Shown here: positions 28,928-35,989 of the stretch, in pieces
Layout: every line of letters begins with the position of its first letter
Position numbering within the stretch: position 1 is the stretch's first letter
Origin: a bacterium
Lineage (GTDB): Bacteria; Patescibacteriota; Minisyncoccia; Phycocordibacterales; PALSA-1337
Assembly (NCBI GenBank): GCA_025355565.1
Contig: JANXZK010000027.1
Coordinates: forward strand, 1 to 35,989
DNA length: 35,989 bases
Direction: 5' to 3'
The notes under the pieces: generated by a model
Databases searched by the model: none
Seen by the model: the letters and a program-made list of their open reading frames with translations, nothing else
What the model was told of the DNA's origin: nothing
Program-made: the position numbers and the translations under genes

Positions 28928-29629
28928 TTACCATCCTTTCTCCTTGAGGGCTCTCTCTGCCGCCTGTTGTTCCGCTTCTTGTTTAGATTGACCAGAACCA
29001 GTAGCGATTTGGATATCGCCTAAAAATACTCCCAAAGTGAAGACTTTATTGTGATCTGGCCCTATTTCTTTCAATGTGCGATAACTAGGCGTAATACCGA
29101 CTTTTTCTTGCGCCCTTTCTTGAAATTTACTCTTGGCATCGATCCATGTTTTTTTGGCGACGATTTCTTCAATATCGATAGTATTCAATATATATTCGCT
29201 GATGAAATTCGCCGCGACATTATAACCACCATCCATATATATCGCCCCGATAACTGCCTCCACCGCATTAGCGAGGATGACTGAACGAGCACGACCGTTA
29301 TCTTTCGATTCGCCTTTGGACATGAGCATATAATCATTTAGCCCAACTTTTTCGGCAACTTTGGTCAAGCTCACCGTGTTCACGATCGAAGAACGGAATG
29401 CGGTCAACTCCCCTTCCTGCTTCTTTGGATATTTCCTAAAGAGAAAACTCGTGACGACCAATTCGAGAACGGCGTCTCCCAGGAATTCCAATCGTTCGTT
29501 GTGCGCGCCTCCGGCTGATTTGTTTTCATTTAAATATGACCTGTGCGTGCAGGCGGTACGTAAAAGTGAAATATCGGAGAAGGCGACTCCGATATGTTCT
29601 GATAGAGATTCGATAGATTTGGTTTTCAT
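28928..29629 (-). CDS. rnc: Ribonuclease III
   Basis: NERLEFLGDAVLELVV and C-terminal dsRNA-binding domain. Confidence 0.96.
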   Translation of the reverse strand: MKTKSIESLSEHIGVAFSDISLLRTACTHRSYLNENKSAGGAHNERLEFLGDAVLELVVTSFLFRKYPKKQEGELTAFRSSIVNTVSLTKVAEKVGLNDYMLMSKGESKDNGRARSVILANAVEAVIGAIYMDGGYNVAANFISEYILNTIDIEEIVAKKTWIDAKSKFQERAQEKVGITPSYRTLKEIGPDHNKVFTLGVFLGDIQIATGSGQSKQEAEQQAAERALKEKGW

Positions 29630-29656
29630 AGCTTTTTTGATCCTAATATCCGATCA

Positions 29657-30559
29657 TCATTTCCCGTCATTTAACAAAGTTACCGCCTTCGTCACGATCG
29701 GCAAGATATCATTATAAAAATTCAATTCGAGGATGTCTGCGAGCTTGAACCATTTGGCATCATCTAACCCTGGCTTCTTTGCTAGCGTGAGGTCAGTGAA
29801 TTTTGATTCCGTCAGGTAATAATGCACCTGCTTCCTGATCTTCCCTATCTCCGGATCGTTGGCGATGTATTCATTCGTTCCGAGATCCGCTTTGATCTCT
29901 ACATCTAGTCCGATCTCTTCTTTGACCTTAGCGACCGTTCCATCATTCGGAGCGATACCATCCGGTATCTTACCTTTCGACAATGTCCAATGACCAAATA
30001 CATCATGAACGAACGCCATATAGATATCATCACCTTTCTTTCCATAAACCACCGCCCCGCCTAGATGCTGGATCGGCATCTCATCATACGGCACATCGGC
30101 TGGCTTCTTCTTTTTTGCAGGGACCGCGTCCTTACCTGGTTCACCGAGCTCTTTGTAAACTGCACCAAGAACTCCGTTCACAAATCTTCCCGAAGTCTCA
30201 CCGCCATAAGTTTTGGCGAGTTCGATCGCTTCGTTGATGGCGACTTTCGCCGGCACCTCTGCGCGGTCGGCAAAAAGGAGCTCATAGAGTCCGAGTCTGA
30301 GAACATTGCGATCTACTGGACTGATCTTGTCTATCGGCCAGTCAGGCGCAGCTTTTTCGATGATCTCACGGAGGTCATCTTTCTTGGCGAGGATCCCCTT
30401 CATGAGGTCCATGACAAATGTGTCGTCGCCCATACCAGGGGCGAATTCTTTTATATTTCTCGTAACTATCGGGGCAACAGTCAGATCGTGCTGGCCTCGA
30501 CTATCCCACTCAAATAGTGATTGCAAAACGATCGAGCGTGAGAGGTGTCTATTGGCCAT
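29657..30559 (-). CDS. nusB: NusB fused to a Nudix-like domain
   Basis: N-terminal NusB (RNVLRLGLYELLF..VAINEAIELAKTYGGETSGRFVNGVLGAV), Lys/Pro linker, Nudix-like C-terminus. Confidence 0.88.
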   Translation of the reverse strand: MANRHLSRSIVLQSLFEWDSRGQHDLTVAPIVTRNIKEFAPGMGDDTFVMDLMKGILAKKDDLREIIEKAAPDWPIDKISPVDRNVLRLGLYELLFADRAEVPAKVAINEAIELAKTYGGETSGRFVNGVLGAVYKELGEPGKDAVPAKKKKPADVPYDEMPIQHLGGAVVYGKKGDDIYMAFVHDVFGHWTLSKGKIPDGIAPNDGTVAKVKEEIGLDVEIKADLGTNEYIANDPEIGKIRKQVHYYLTESKFTDLTLAKKPGLDDAKWFKLADILELNFYNDILPIVTKAVTLLNDGK

Positions 30560-30753
30560 GATGTTGAAAGAACTTTTGATTTAAAATCTCATTTTAATTT
30601 CCGAATGACCGAAGCTTTTTCAAATTCTAAACTCCAAGTTCTAAATCCTAAACAATATCTAAGTGCAAATTTCAGATTTGATAATTTGGATCTGTCCAGA
30701 GTTTAGGATTTCGGATTTAGGGTTTAAACGATCTAGGATTACTTTGCTCCCGA

Positions 30754-30981
30754 TTACTTTGCCTTCGCAGCTGCCGCCTTTCTCGCCTTGACCTTTTTGG
30801 CAACCTTTGCGGCAAGATCGATGACCTTGCGACCATTGTAAGACCCGCAATTCATACAGATCTTGTGAGCTTGGTGCAATGCTCCGCAATCCGCACACTT
30901 CGAAAGTCGCACTGCGTCCAAGGCGTGATGTGAGCGTCTGTTATTGCGGTGAGACCGCGTTGCGCGCATTCGATTTACCAT
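30754..30981 (-). CDS. rpmF: 50S ribosomal protein L32
   Basis: RATRSHRNNRRSHHAL...CADCGALHQAHKICMNCGSYNGRKV. Confidence 0.95.
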   Translation of the reverse strand: MVNRMRATRSHRNNRRSHHALDAVRLSKCADCGALHQAHKICMNCGSYNGRKVIDLAAKVAKKVKARKAAAAKAK

Positions 30982-30985
30982 GTGA

Positions 30986-31714
30986 AATAGTATTGCATAT
31001 TATAGGGATTCTTGCAAACTCAGTCTTCTGCACTATATTTCTGCAGTCGGTAAATCGTTTATTGAATTATCGACAGTTTGTCGACAACTGAAATTAATGT
31101 CTTCAGACGGAAAGAAGTATGAGACTGACTGTGCCAATACTGAAAGTATCTTCAGAATCATCCAGTCAATTCCCTCTCCGAAAGCCGAACCATTCAAACG
31201 CTGGTTGGCCAGAGTCGGTTATGAAAGAGTTCAAGAGATCGAGAATCCGGAACTTGCTGCTAAGCGCACTAGAATGCTTTACAAGCTGAAAGGATACTCC
31301 GAGGATTGGATTGAAAAAAAGATGCGTGGGATCGTGATTCGCGAAGAACTCACGGATGAATGGAAAAATCGCGGTGCAGCAAATGAGGCAGATTACGAGA
31401 TTTTGACGGCTGAGATATCAAAAGCGACCTTTGGTGTCACCCCTAGCGAGTATAAGAATCTGAAGGGATTGAAGCGACAAAATCTTCGAGACCATATGGA
31501 TGACTTCGAGTTGATATTTACGATGCTCGGAGAACGCTCGACTACAGAGATCCACCGTACTGAAGAATCGCAAGGTATGGATAAATTATCTTCTGATGCC
31601 AAGGCTGGTGGCGAGATCGCTGGGGTTGCAAGGAGAAAGCTGGAAAATCGAATCGGTAGATCTGTTGTGACCGGTAGGAATTTTCTGAAAGCTGCAAAAA
31701 AGAAAAGACCCTAA
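30986..31714 (+). pseudogene. BRO-N / DinD-like antirepressor-type protein, N-terminally truncated (ORF track start 31097)
   Basis: Frame open from 30986 reads LSTVCRQLKLMSSDGKKYETDCANTESIFRIIQSIPSPKAEPFKRWLARVGYERVQEIENPEL; no plausible BRO-N start. Confidence 0.65.
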
Positions 31715-31808
31715 ATATTGGTGCACACGCGCCTTATTTGGTCGCAAAAACTCACTTCGTTTATTTTTGTGCGACATTGTTTGATTTATCAAACAAGAAG
31801 CACTCTTG

Positions 31809-31884
31809 TGGTGCGCCCAGTAGGGATCGAACCTACGACCTTATCCTTAAGAGGGATCTGCTCTACCAGCTGAGCTATGGGCGC
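31809..31884 (-). tRNA. tRNA-Lys(CUU)
   Basis: GCGCCCATAGCTCAGCTGGTAGAGC..CTCTTAA..GGTTCGATCCCTACTGGGCGC-ACCA. Confidence 0.92.
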
Positions 31885-32049
31885 AAACGAGGACAAAGAA
31901 CGAGTGCCCGCACTCGATATTTGTCCGAGTGCAGCGCCTATACGAACCTAGTAAGGGCGCGTCGCAAATTACTCTAACAGGTTTTAACCAGTTAGACAAT
32001 GTGCTGATAATAATATAAAGTAAAGGGCGTTAGAAAACATCATATATGC

Positions 32050-32134
32050 GCCGGGGTGGCGAAATTGGTAGACGCACGTGGCTTAGGACCACGCGAAGCA
32101 ATTCATGGAGGTTCGAGTCCTCTCCCCGGCACCA
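32050..32134 (+). tRNA. tRNA-Leu(UAG)
   Basis: GCCGGGGTGGCGAAATTGGTAGACGC..CTTAGGA..GGTTCGAGTCCTCTCCCCGGCACCA. Confidence 0.95.
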
Positions 32135-33681
32135 GTAGTAACTTGTTCGGAATTAAGAATATGGAGCGATTTTGCGGAAGCCAAAATCGTGCTTTGATTT
32201 TCGCCAAAACCCTTTCCGCCTACGGCGGAAGCCGTGAAATCCCATAATTCCCCCCAGCGTATGGAAACCGTTTTGTCCTTGATTTCAGGGTTAGAGCCGA
32301 TTTTCTGAAAAAACTTCTTCCATTCTAAATGATTGGAAGTTTTTTCTAAATCGACCGCTTGTTTCAAGGACAAAACGAAACTCCGCAAGGGTTCGACCCA
32401 ATTCTTTCTCTGTTGTCCAAAATTTGTTTTTGATTCGAGCAAACCCACCTTTTCACGCATGAGCAGGTCTTTGCGTGCGAGATACATTTCTCGTTCAATA
32501 TCGCCGTCAAGAAAAACTGAAACGAGTTTATTCAGTTTTTCTTCGTTTGCTCGAATCTTTTCCTTCAAATTTTGGGCAACACTTCCTTTTTCAGAAATTG
32601 ATTCGTTTTCCCATAGAGTTATCTGTTTGTCCATTTCTTCAATTTCAGAAAAAGGAAGCGACACTGATTGAAGCAGTGTTTGCAATTGTGTGGCGAGTAT
32701 CTTTTCTTGCGTATACGGCTGTGCGCACTTTCCATTTTTCTTGGTGCAACGATAGTAGGTGTAGCGCGTACCAAAGCGATTGGTCGCATATTGCGCCGTA
32801 ATCGCACAGCCGCACTCGCCACATTTTGCAAACCCCGTAAACACGAACGGAAGCGCAACTTTGGACTTTCTCGGTTTCTTGCGCGAAGTGAGCACTTTTT
32901 GAACTGCTTCAAACAGTGTCGGAGAAAGAATTGGCTCAAAGTTTCCGTTGTGCCATTCACCACGATGCTTGATAAAGCCGAGATATGCTCTGTTGGTCAA
33001 CATTTTCACAACGGAAACTTTGGCAAGTGGCGTTCCTTTTTTCTGCACAACGCCGTAATCTGCCAAAAAATCCGCTAATGATTTGAGCGTATGCGTTCCC
33101 GTGGTGTATTCTTCAAACGCTCGCTTGATAATACGAGACTTCACTTTGTCTGGTTCAATATTTTTCGTTTTCAAATTGTTCACATAACCGAACGGAGCGA
33201 GCGTTAGCCACTCACCACGGCGGATTTTTTGGCGGATTCCACGCTTTACATTTTCAACAAGGTTGTCAGAAAAATATTTAGACTGTCCGAACGCCACTTG
33301 CAACATGAATTTGCCTTGCGGAGTTGGCTCAAACCAAAACTGCGGAAAGCGTAAAGAAGCAATTCTGTTGATGTCTACTAGATATATTATTTTTCCACCA
33401 TCAACAGAATTACGGGCGAGACGGTCGGGGTGCCATGCCAAAATTCCTAAAGGTTCAGTAGAGTTTTCAATATACTCAATCATTTTGGCAAAACCGTCTC
33501 GCCCGGGCTTCTTTGCGCTTTTCGCTTCCGTAAATACTTTTACGATTTCAATGCGTTCTCTGCGAGCAAATTCCTGTAACTCAAACAGTTGAGCTTCAAT
33601 ACTCATCACTTGCTTGTCATCTTCCTCGGTGCTCTTGCGAGCATAGAGAACGCATTTAGTTTTGGTTTGAGTTGTTTCCAT
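32083..33681 (-). CDS. Large serine recombinase (resolvase + recombinase + zinc ribbon)
   Basis: METTQTKTKCVLYARKSTEEDDKQVMSIEAQ, HPDRLARN, CGECGCAITAQY..RTYYRC; start placed at 33681, C-terminus reads antisense into tRNA-Leu. Confidence 0.92.
   Translation of the reverse strand: METTQTKTKCVLYARKSTEEDDKQVMSIEAQLFELQEFARRERIEIVKVFTEAKSAKKPGRDGFAKMIEYIENSTEPLGILAWHPDRLARNSVDGGKIIYLVDINRIASLRFPQFWFEPTPQGKFMLQVAFGQSKYFSDNLVENVKRGIRQKIRRGEWLTLAPFGYVNNLKTKNIEPDKVKSRIIKRAFEEYTTGTHTLKSLADFLADYGVVQKKGTPLAKVSVVKMLTNRAYLGFIKHRGEWHNGNFEPILSPTLFEAVQKVLTSRKKPRKSKVALPFVFTGFAKCGECGCAITAQYATNRFGTRYTYYRCTKKNGKCAQPYTQEKILATQLQTLLQSVSLPFSEIEEMDKQITLWENESISEKGSVAQNLKEKIRANEEKLNKLVSVFLDGDIEREMYLARKDLLMREKVGLLESKTNFGQQRKNWVEPLRSFVLSLKQAVDLEKTSNHLEWKKFFQKIGSNPEIKDKTVSIRWGELWDFTASAVGGKGFGENQSTILASAKSLHILNSEQVTTGAGERTRTSMNCFAWS
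32129..32268 (+). repeat. 140-bp inverted repeat, left arm of recombinase element
   Basis: GCACCAGTAGTAACTTGTTCGGAATTA...CCCCCCAGCGTATGGAAAC, matches the reverse complement of 33674-33813. Confidence 0.93.
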
Positions 33682-33813
33682 ACGCTGGGGGGAATTATGG
33701 GATTTCACGGCTTCCGCCGTAGGCGGAAAGGGTTTTGAAAAAATTGACAGCGCGATTTTGACTTCTGCAAAATCGCTCCATATTCCTAATTCCGAACAAG
33801 TTACTACTGGTGC
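33674..33813 (-). repeat. 140-bp inverted repeat, right arm, containing the recombinase start codon
   Basis: Reverse complement matches 32129-32268 with scattered mismatches. Confidence 0.93.
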
Positions 33814-33820
33814 TGTAATC

Positions 33821-33865
33821 ATACACTTTGCGCGAACCTTTTTCGAGCGGAAACTGAACGAATGA
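33821..33865 (+). repeat. 45-bp end motif shared with the Fic cassette
   Basis: ATACACTTTGCGCGAACCTTTTTCGAGCGGAAACTGAACGAATGA identical to 19282-19326; inverted copy with two mismatches at 21720-21764. Confidence 0.95.
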
Positions 33866-33997
33866 GCGCGCCTCGTCCGCTCCCTTCGGTCGCGGTACAA
33901 AACCAAAAATTTTCCTTCCTTTCTTTAGATTTTCGGCGGGTGTGGGGGGAGCCGACAAAAAATAGAAAGGAAATTTTTGGTTTTGATTCGCCGCTTC
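33866..33997 (+). repeat. ~132-bp inverted repeat, left arm of the XRE-Hint cassette
   Basis: GCGCGCCTCGTCCGCTCC..GGTCGCGGTACAAAACCAAAAATTTTCC...GATTCGCCGCTTC matches the reverse complement of 35772-35906. Confidence 0.93.
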
Positions 33998-34020
33998 CAT
34001 ACTTGAATTATAGTACAAGA

Positions 34021-34049
34021 TTGTTTGAAAGTGCAATATCTCGTATGCT
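34021..34049 (+). promoter_or_regulatory. Sigma70-type promoter giving a leaderless XRE mRNA
   Basis: TTGTTT - 17 nt - TATGCT, then 6 nt to ATG at 34056. Confidence 0.55.
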
Positions 34050-34055
34050 ATGATT

Positions 34056-34259
34056 ATGTTGATAAGTAAAAGGTTAGGTCAGAATATTAAGAAAATACGG
34101 ACAAGTAAAGGAATGTCGCAAGGCGATATTTGCCGAGCGCTTAATATGGACAGGGGCTATATGAGTGCTATTGAAAATGGGAAGAAAAATATTACCATTC
34201 AGCAATTAGAAAGATTGGCAAAAGCGCTTGGAGTGCCGGTGGATAAATTATTAAAATGA
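34056..34259 (+). CDS. XRE-family HTH protein, first cistron before the PKD-Hint gene
   Basis: MLISKRLGQNIKKIRTSKGMSQGDICRALNMDRGYMSAIENGKKNITI; about two thirds identical by eye to 21389-21595. Confidence 0.88.
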   Translation: MLISKRLGQNIKKIRTSKGMSQGDICRALNMDRGYMSAIENGKKNITIQQLERLAKALGVPVDKLLK

Positions 34260-35464
34260 GAGTATTATATAAGTATATGAAAAACTTACAAAAAGGTTTT
34301 GTCATCCCAATTCTTTTGGTCATTGTCGCTTTATTGGTGGTAGGTGGTGGCGTGTACATTTATGAGAATAAAAAAGCAGAAACGCCTGTCGTTATTGATA
34401 ATACTCAAACTCCACCGCCAGTTGTCACGCCAAGCCCCAATCCAACACCCACACCTACACCTACACCAAGTCCTACTCCCAAACCTTCCCCGACACCAAC
34501 TCCGATACCAATTCCGCAATCTTTCAGATTCGGAGCTTCACCAATGTCCGGGGCACCACCACTGAACGTATCTATCGGCGCATTTTCATCCGATCCATTG
34601 CCTTTTGATGACTTCACAATTGATTATGGCGATGGTTCCCATAATTCTTTGCAACAGCAATGTTTTGAGCCATCTGGCGCGGATCGAATTTGTCAGATAA
34701 GAACAGAGCACAACTACACGTCCTCTGGCACATTCGCGGCTACGTTACGCGGAATCAAGAAAGGCAACTCGCAAATTCTTGGTACGCTGAAAATTGCTGT
34801 TGGTAATCCATTAACGGTAATTAAAACAATCGGAGAAAAGGAAAGTTCCTTTTTGATACAAAAAATTAACCGCGATAGTGTTGATGGCCTTTGGTCCCAA
34901 GCGTACCCAGTTGCAACAGAAGAAGGTACCCCTAAGACTTTACGTATCGGGGATGATATAGGATATGGATGCGAAGGTGTATCAGATAAACTTACAAGCA
35001 TTGATTTTTCTGGACAGCGAGTAACATTTACTAAATCTTGGCAGAAAGCACCTTACGGCGGATGTCCAATTTGTCTTTCAAGTAAGACACTCATTGACAC
35101 GCCTTATGGATTGGTACTTGTAAAAGATCTAAAAGCTGGTATGCCAATTTGGACATCCGATAAATCCGGTCACCGTGTCTCTGGAATTGTTGAGAAAACT
35201 TCGAGAGTTCCTGTACCGCCCACACATCAGATGGTCCATTTAATTCTTGGTGATGGACGAGAATTATTTGTCTCTCCTCCACATCCAACTATTGATGGAC
35301 GCACAGTCGGAGATCTTGTTGTTAACGAACTTTATGATGGTGCGCGCATAGTTTCGTCCGAGCGAGTGTCTTATGATGATGTTGCGACCTACGACATTTT
35401 GCCATCCGGTGAAACCGGATTCTATTGGGCAAACGGTATTCTTATGGGTAGTACGCTCCGCTAA
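34256..35464 (+). CDS. Membrane-anchored protein: TM, Pro/Thr-rich stalk, PKD-like domain, C-terminal Hint domain
   Basis: KGFVIPILLVIVALLVVGGG; (PT)n linker; FTIDYGDGS..HNYTSSGTFAATL; CLSSKTLIDTPYGLVLVKDLKAGMPIWT...TYDILPSGETGFYWANGILMGSTL. Confidence 0.85.
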   Translation: MRVLYKYMKNLQKGFVIPILLVIVALLVVGGGVYIYENKKAETPVVIDNTQTPPPVVTPSPNPTPTPTPTPSPTPKPSPTPTPIPIPQSFRFGASPMSGAPPLNVSIGAFSSDPLPFDDFTIDYGDGSHNSLQQQCFEPSGADRICQIRTEHNYTSSGTFAATLRGIKKGNSQILGTLKIAVGNPLTVIKTIGEKESSFLIQKINRDSVDGLWSQAYPVATEEGTPKTLRIGDDIGYGCEGVSDKLTSIDFSGQRVTFTKSWQKAPYGGCPICLSSKTLIDTPYGLVLVKDLKAGMPIWTSDKSGHRVSGIVEKTSRVPVPPTHQMVHLILGDGRELFVSPPHPTIDGRTVGDLVVNELYDGARIVSSERVSYDDVATYDILPSGETGFYWANGILMGSTLR

Positions 35465-35510
35465 TAGCCACCAAGAAAAACTTGAAAATTATTCCTTGGT
35501 TGTGGGAGCA

Positions 35511-35551
35511 ATCCCTGCCGTTTTATAATTTTTCCTAAAAACGGCGGGGAT
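35511..35551 (+). terminator. Strong hairpin downstream of the PKD-Hint gene
   Basis: ATCCCTGCCGTTTT / AAAACGGCGGGGAT, 14-bp stem with one G-T pair. Confidence 0.65.
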
Positions 35552-35771
35552 TTGTGCGCGCACTGGGCAGGTGGGGCAAGCACATACAGATTTGCTTGTG
35601 CCTCGCACAATCCATATTCTTTGAGTTACCACTGCACTCTGTCGAAGGCACAGAGTTTCAAGCTACTACCAAACACCGAGAGGAAGCGCCTCGTCTCGCC
35701 GCAAGGACGGAGAAATGAACAATCTTAAACAATCACAAGGTGATATAATGAAAATGTTCATTTCGTAGTCT

Positions 35772-35906
35772 GAAGCGGCGAATCAAAACCAAAAATTTCC
35801 TTTCCATTTTTTGTCGGCTCCCCCCACACCCCCCGCCGAAAATCTAAAGAAAGGAAGGAAAATTTTTGGTTTTGTACCGCGACCGAATGGAGCGGACGAG
35901 GCGCGC
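35772..35906 (-). repeat. ~135-bp inverted repeat, right arm of the XRE-Hint cassette
   Basis: Reverse complement matches 33866-33997. Confidence 0.93.
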
Positions 35907-35989
35907 ATCATTCCGCATCAGGATTGTTTTGAAAAAAGGTTCGGATTTTGTTCAGAATACACAGCACTGTGAGTAAATTAGCTTCTTCG

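Noticed and set aside
32056-32247. 63-aa plus-strand ORF MAKLVDARGLGPREAIHGGSSPLPG...
   Set aside because: It is a translation of tRNA-Leu and the repeat arm
34405-34617. Minus-strand GVGVGLGVGVG ORF
   Set aside because: Antisense of the (PT)n stalk of the PKD-Hint gene
1-35989. CRISPR array near the Cas4-like genes
   Set aside because: No regularly spaced short direct repeats seen
1-35989. Retron or diversity-generating retroelement
   Set aside because: No reverse transcriptase motif (xxDD) in any listed ORF and no template/variable repeat pair noticed

Overview
The window looks like part of a Candidate Phyla Radiation (Patescibacteria-type) chromosome. That is an inference from gene content and compact proteins; no marker gene was searched. 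A conserved backbone (pyrG, ftsX, ftsE, prfB, clpB, smc, rnc, nusB-Nudix fusion, rpmF, and tRNAs Gln, Tyr, Lys and Leu) is interleaved with accessory DNA. Accessory blocks: (1) positions 1-12.5 kb, a defence-like island ending at tRNA-Gln, with a broken C5-cytosine methyltransferase, a pair of Cas4-like Fe-S/PD-(D/E)XK nucleases, a Panacea-type toxin-antitoxin pair, and an XRE-Res-Mod-HEPN type III R-M operon; (2) a DinJ/YafQ toxin-antitoxin pair; (3) a ~2.5 kb cassette (XRE + Fic) with terminal inverted repeats, bracketed by 38-bp direct repeats at the 3' end of tRNA-Tyr; (4) a serine recombinase gene bracketed by 140-bp inverted repeats abutting tRNA-Leu; (5) a second XRE cassette (XRE + membrane-anchored PKD-Hint protein) flanked by ~133-bp inverted repeats and sharing an identical 45-bp end motif with cassette 3. 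The most unusual signal is the recurring plan of a tiny XRE gene as first cistron, cargo starting within about 5 nt, and in two cassettes inverted-repeat ends but no transposase. Also notable are an intein splitting the Walker A motif of a very short SMC with no visible hinge, and a NusB-Nudix fusion with a degenerate Nudix box.
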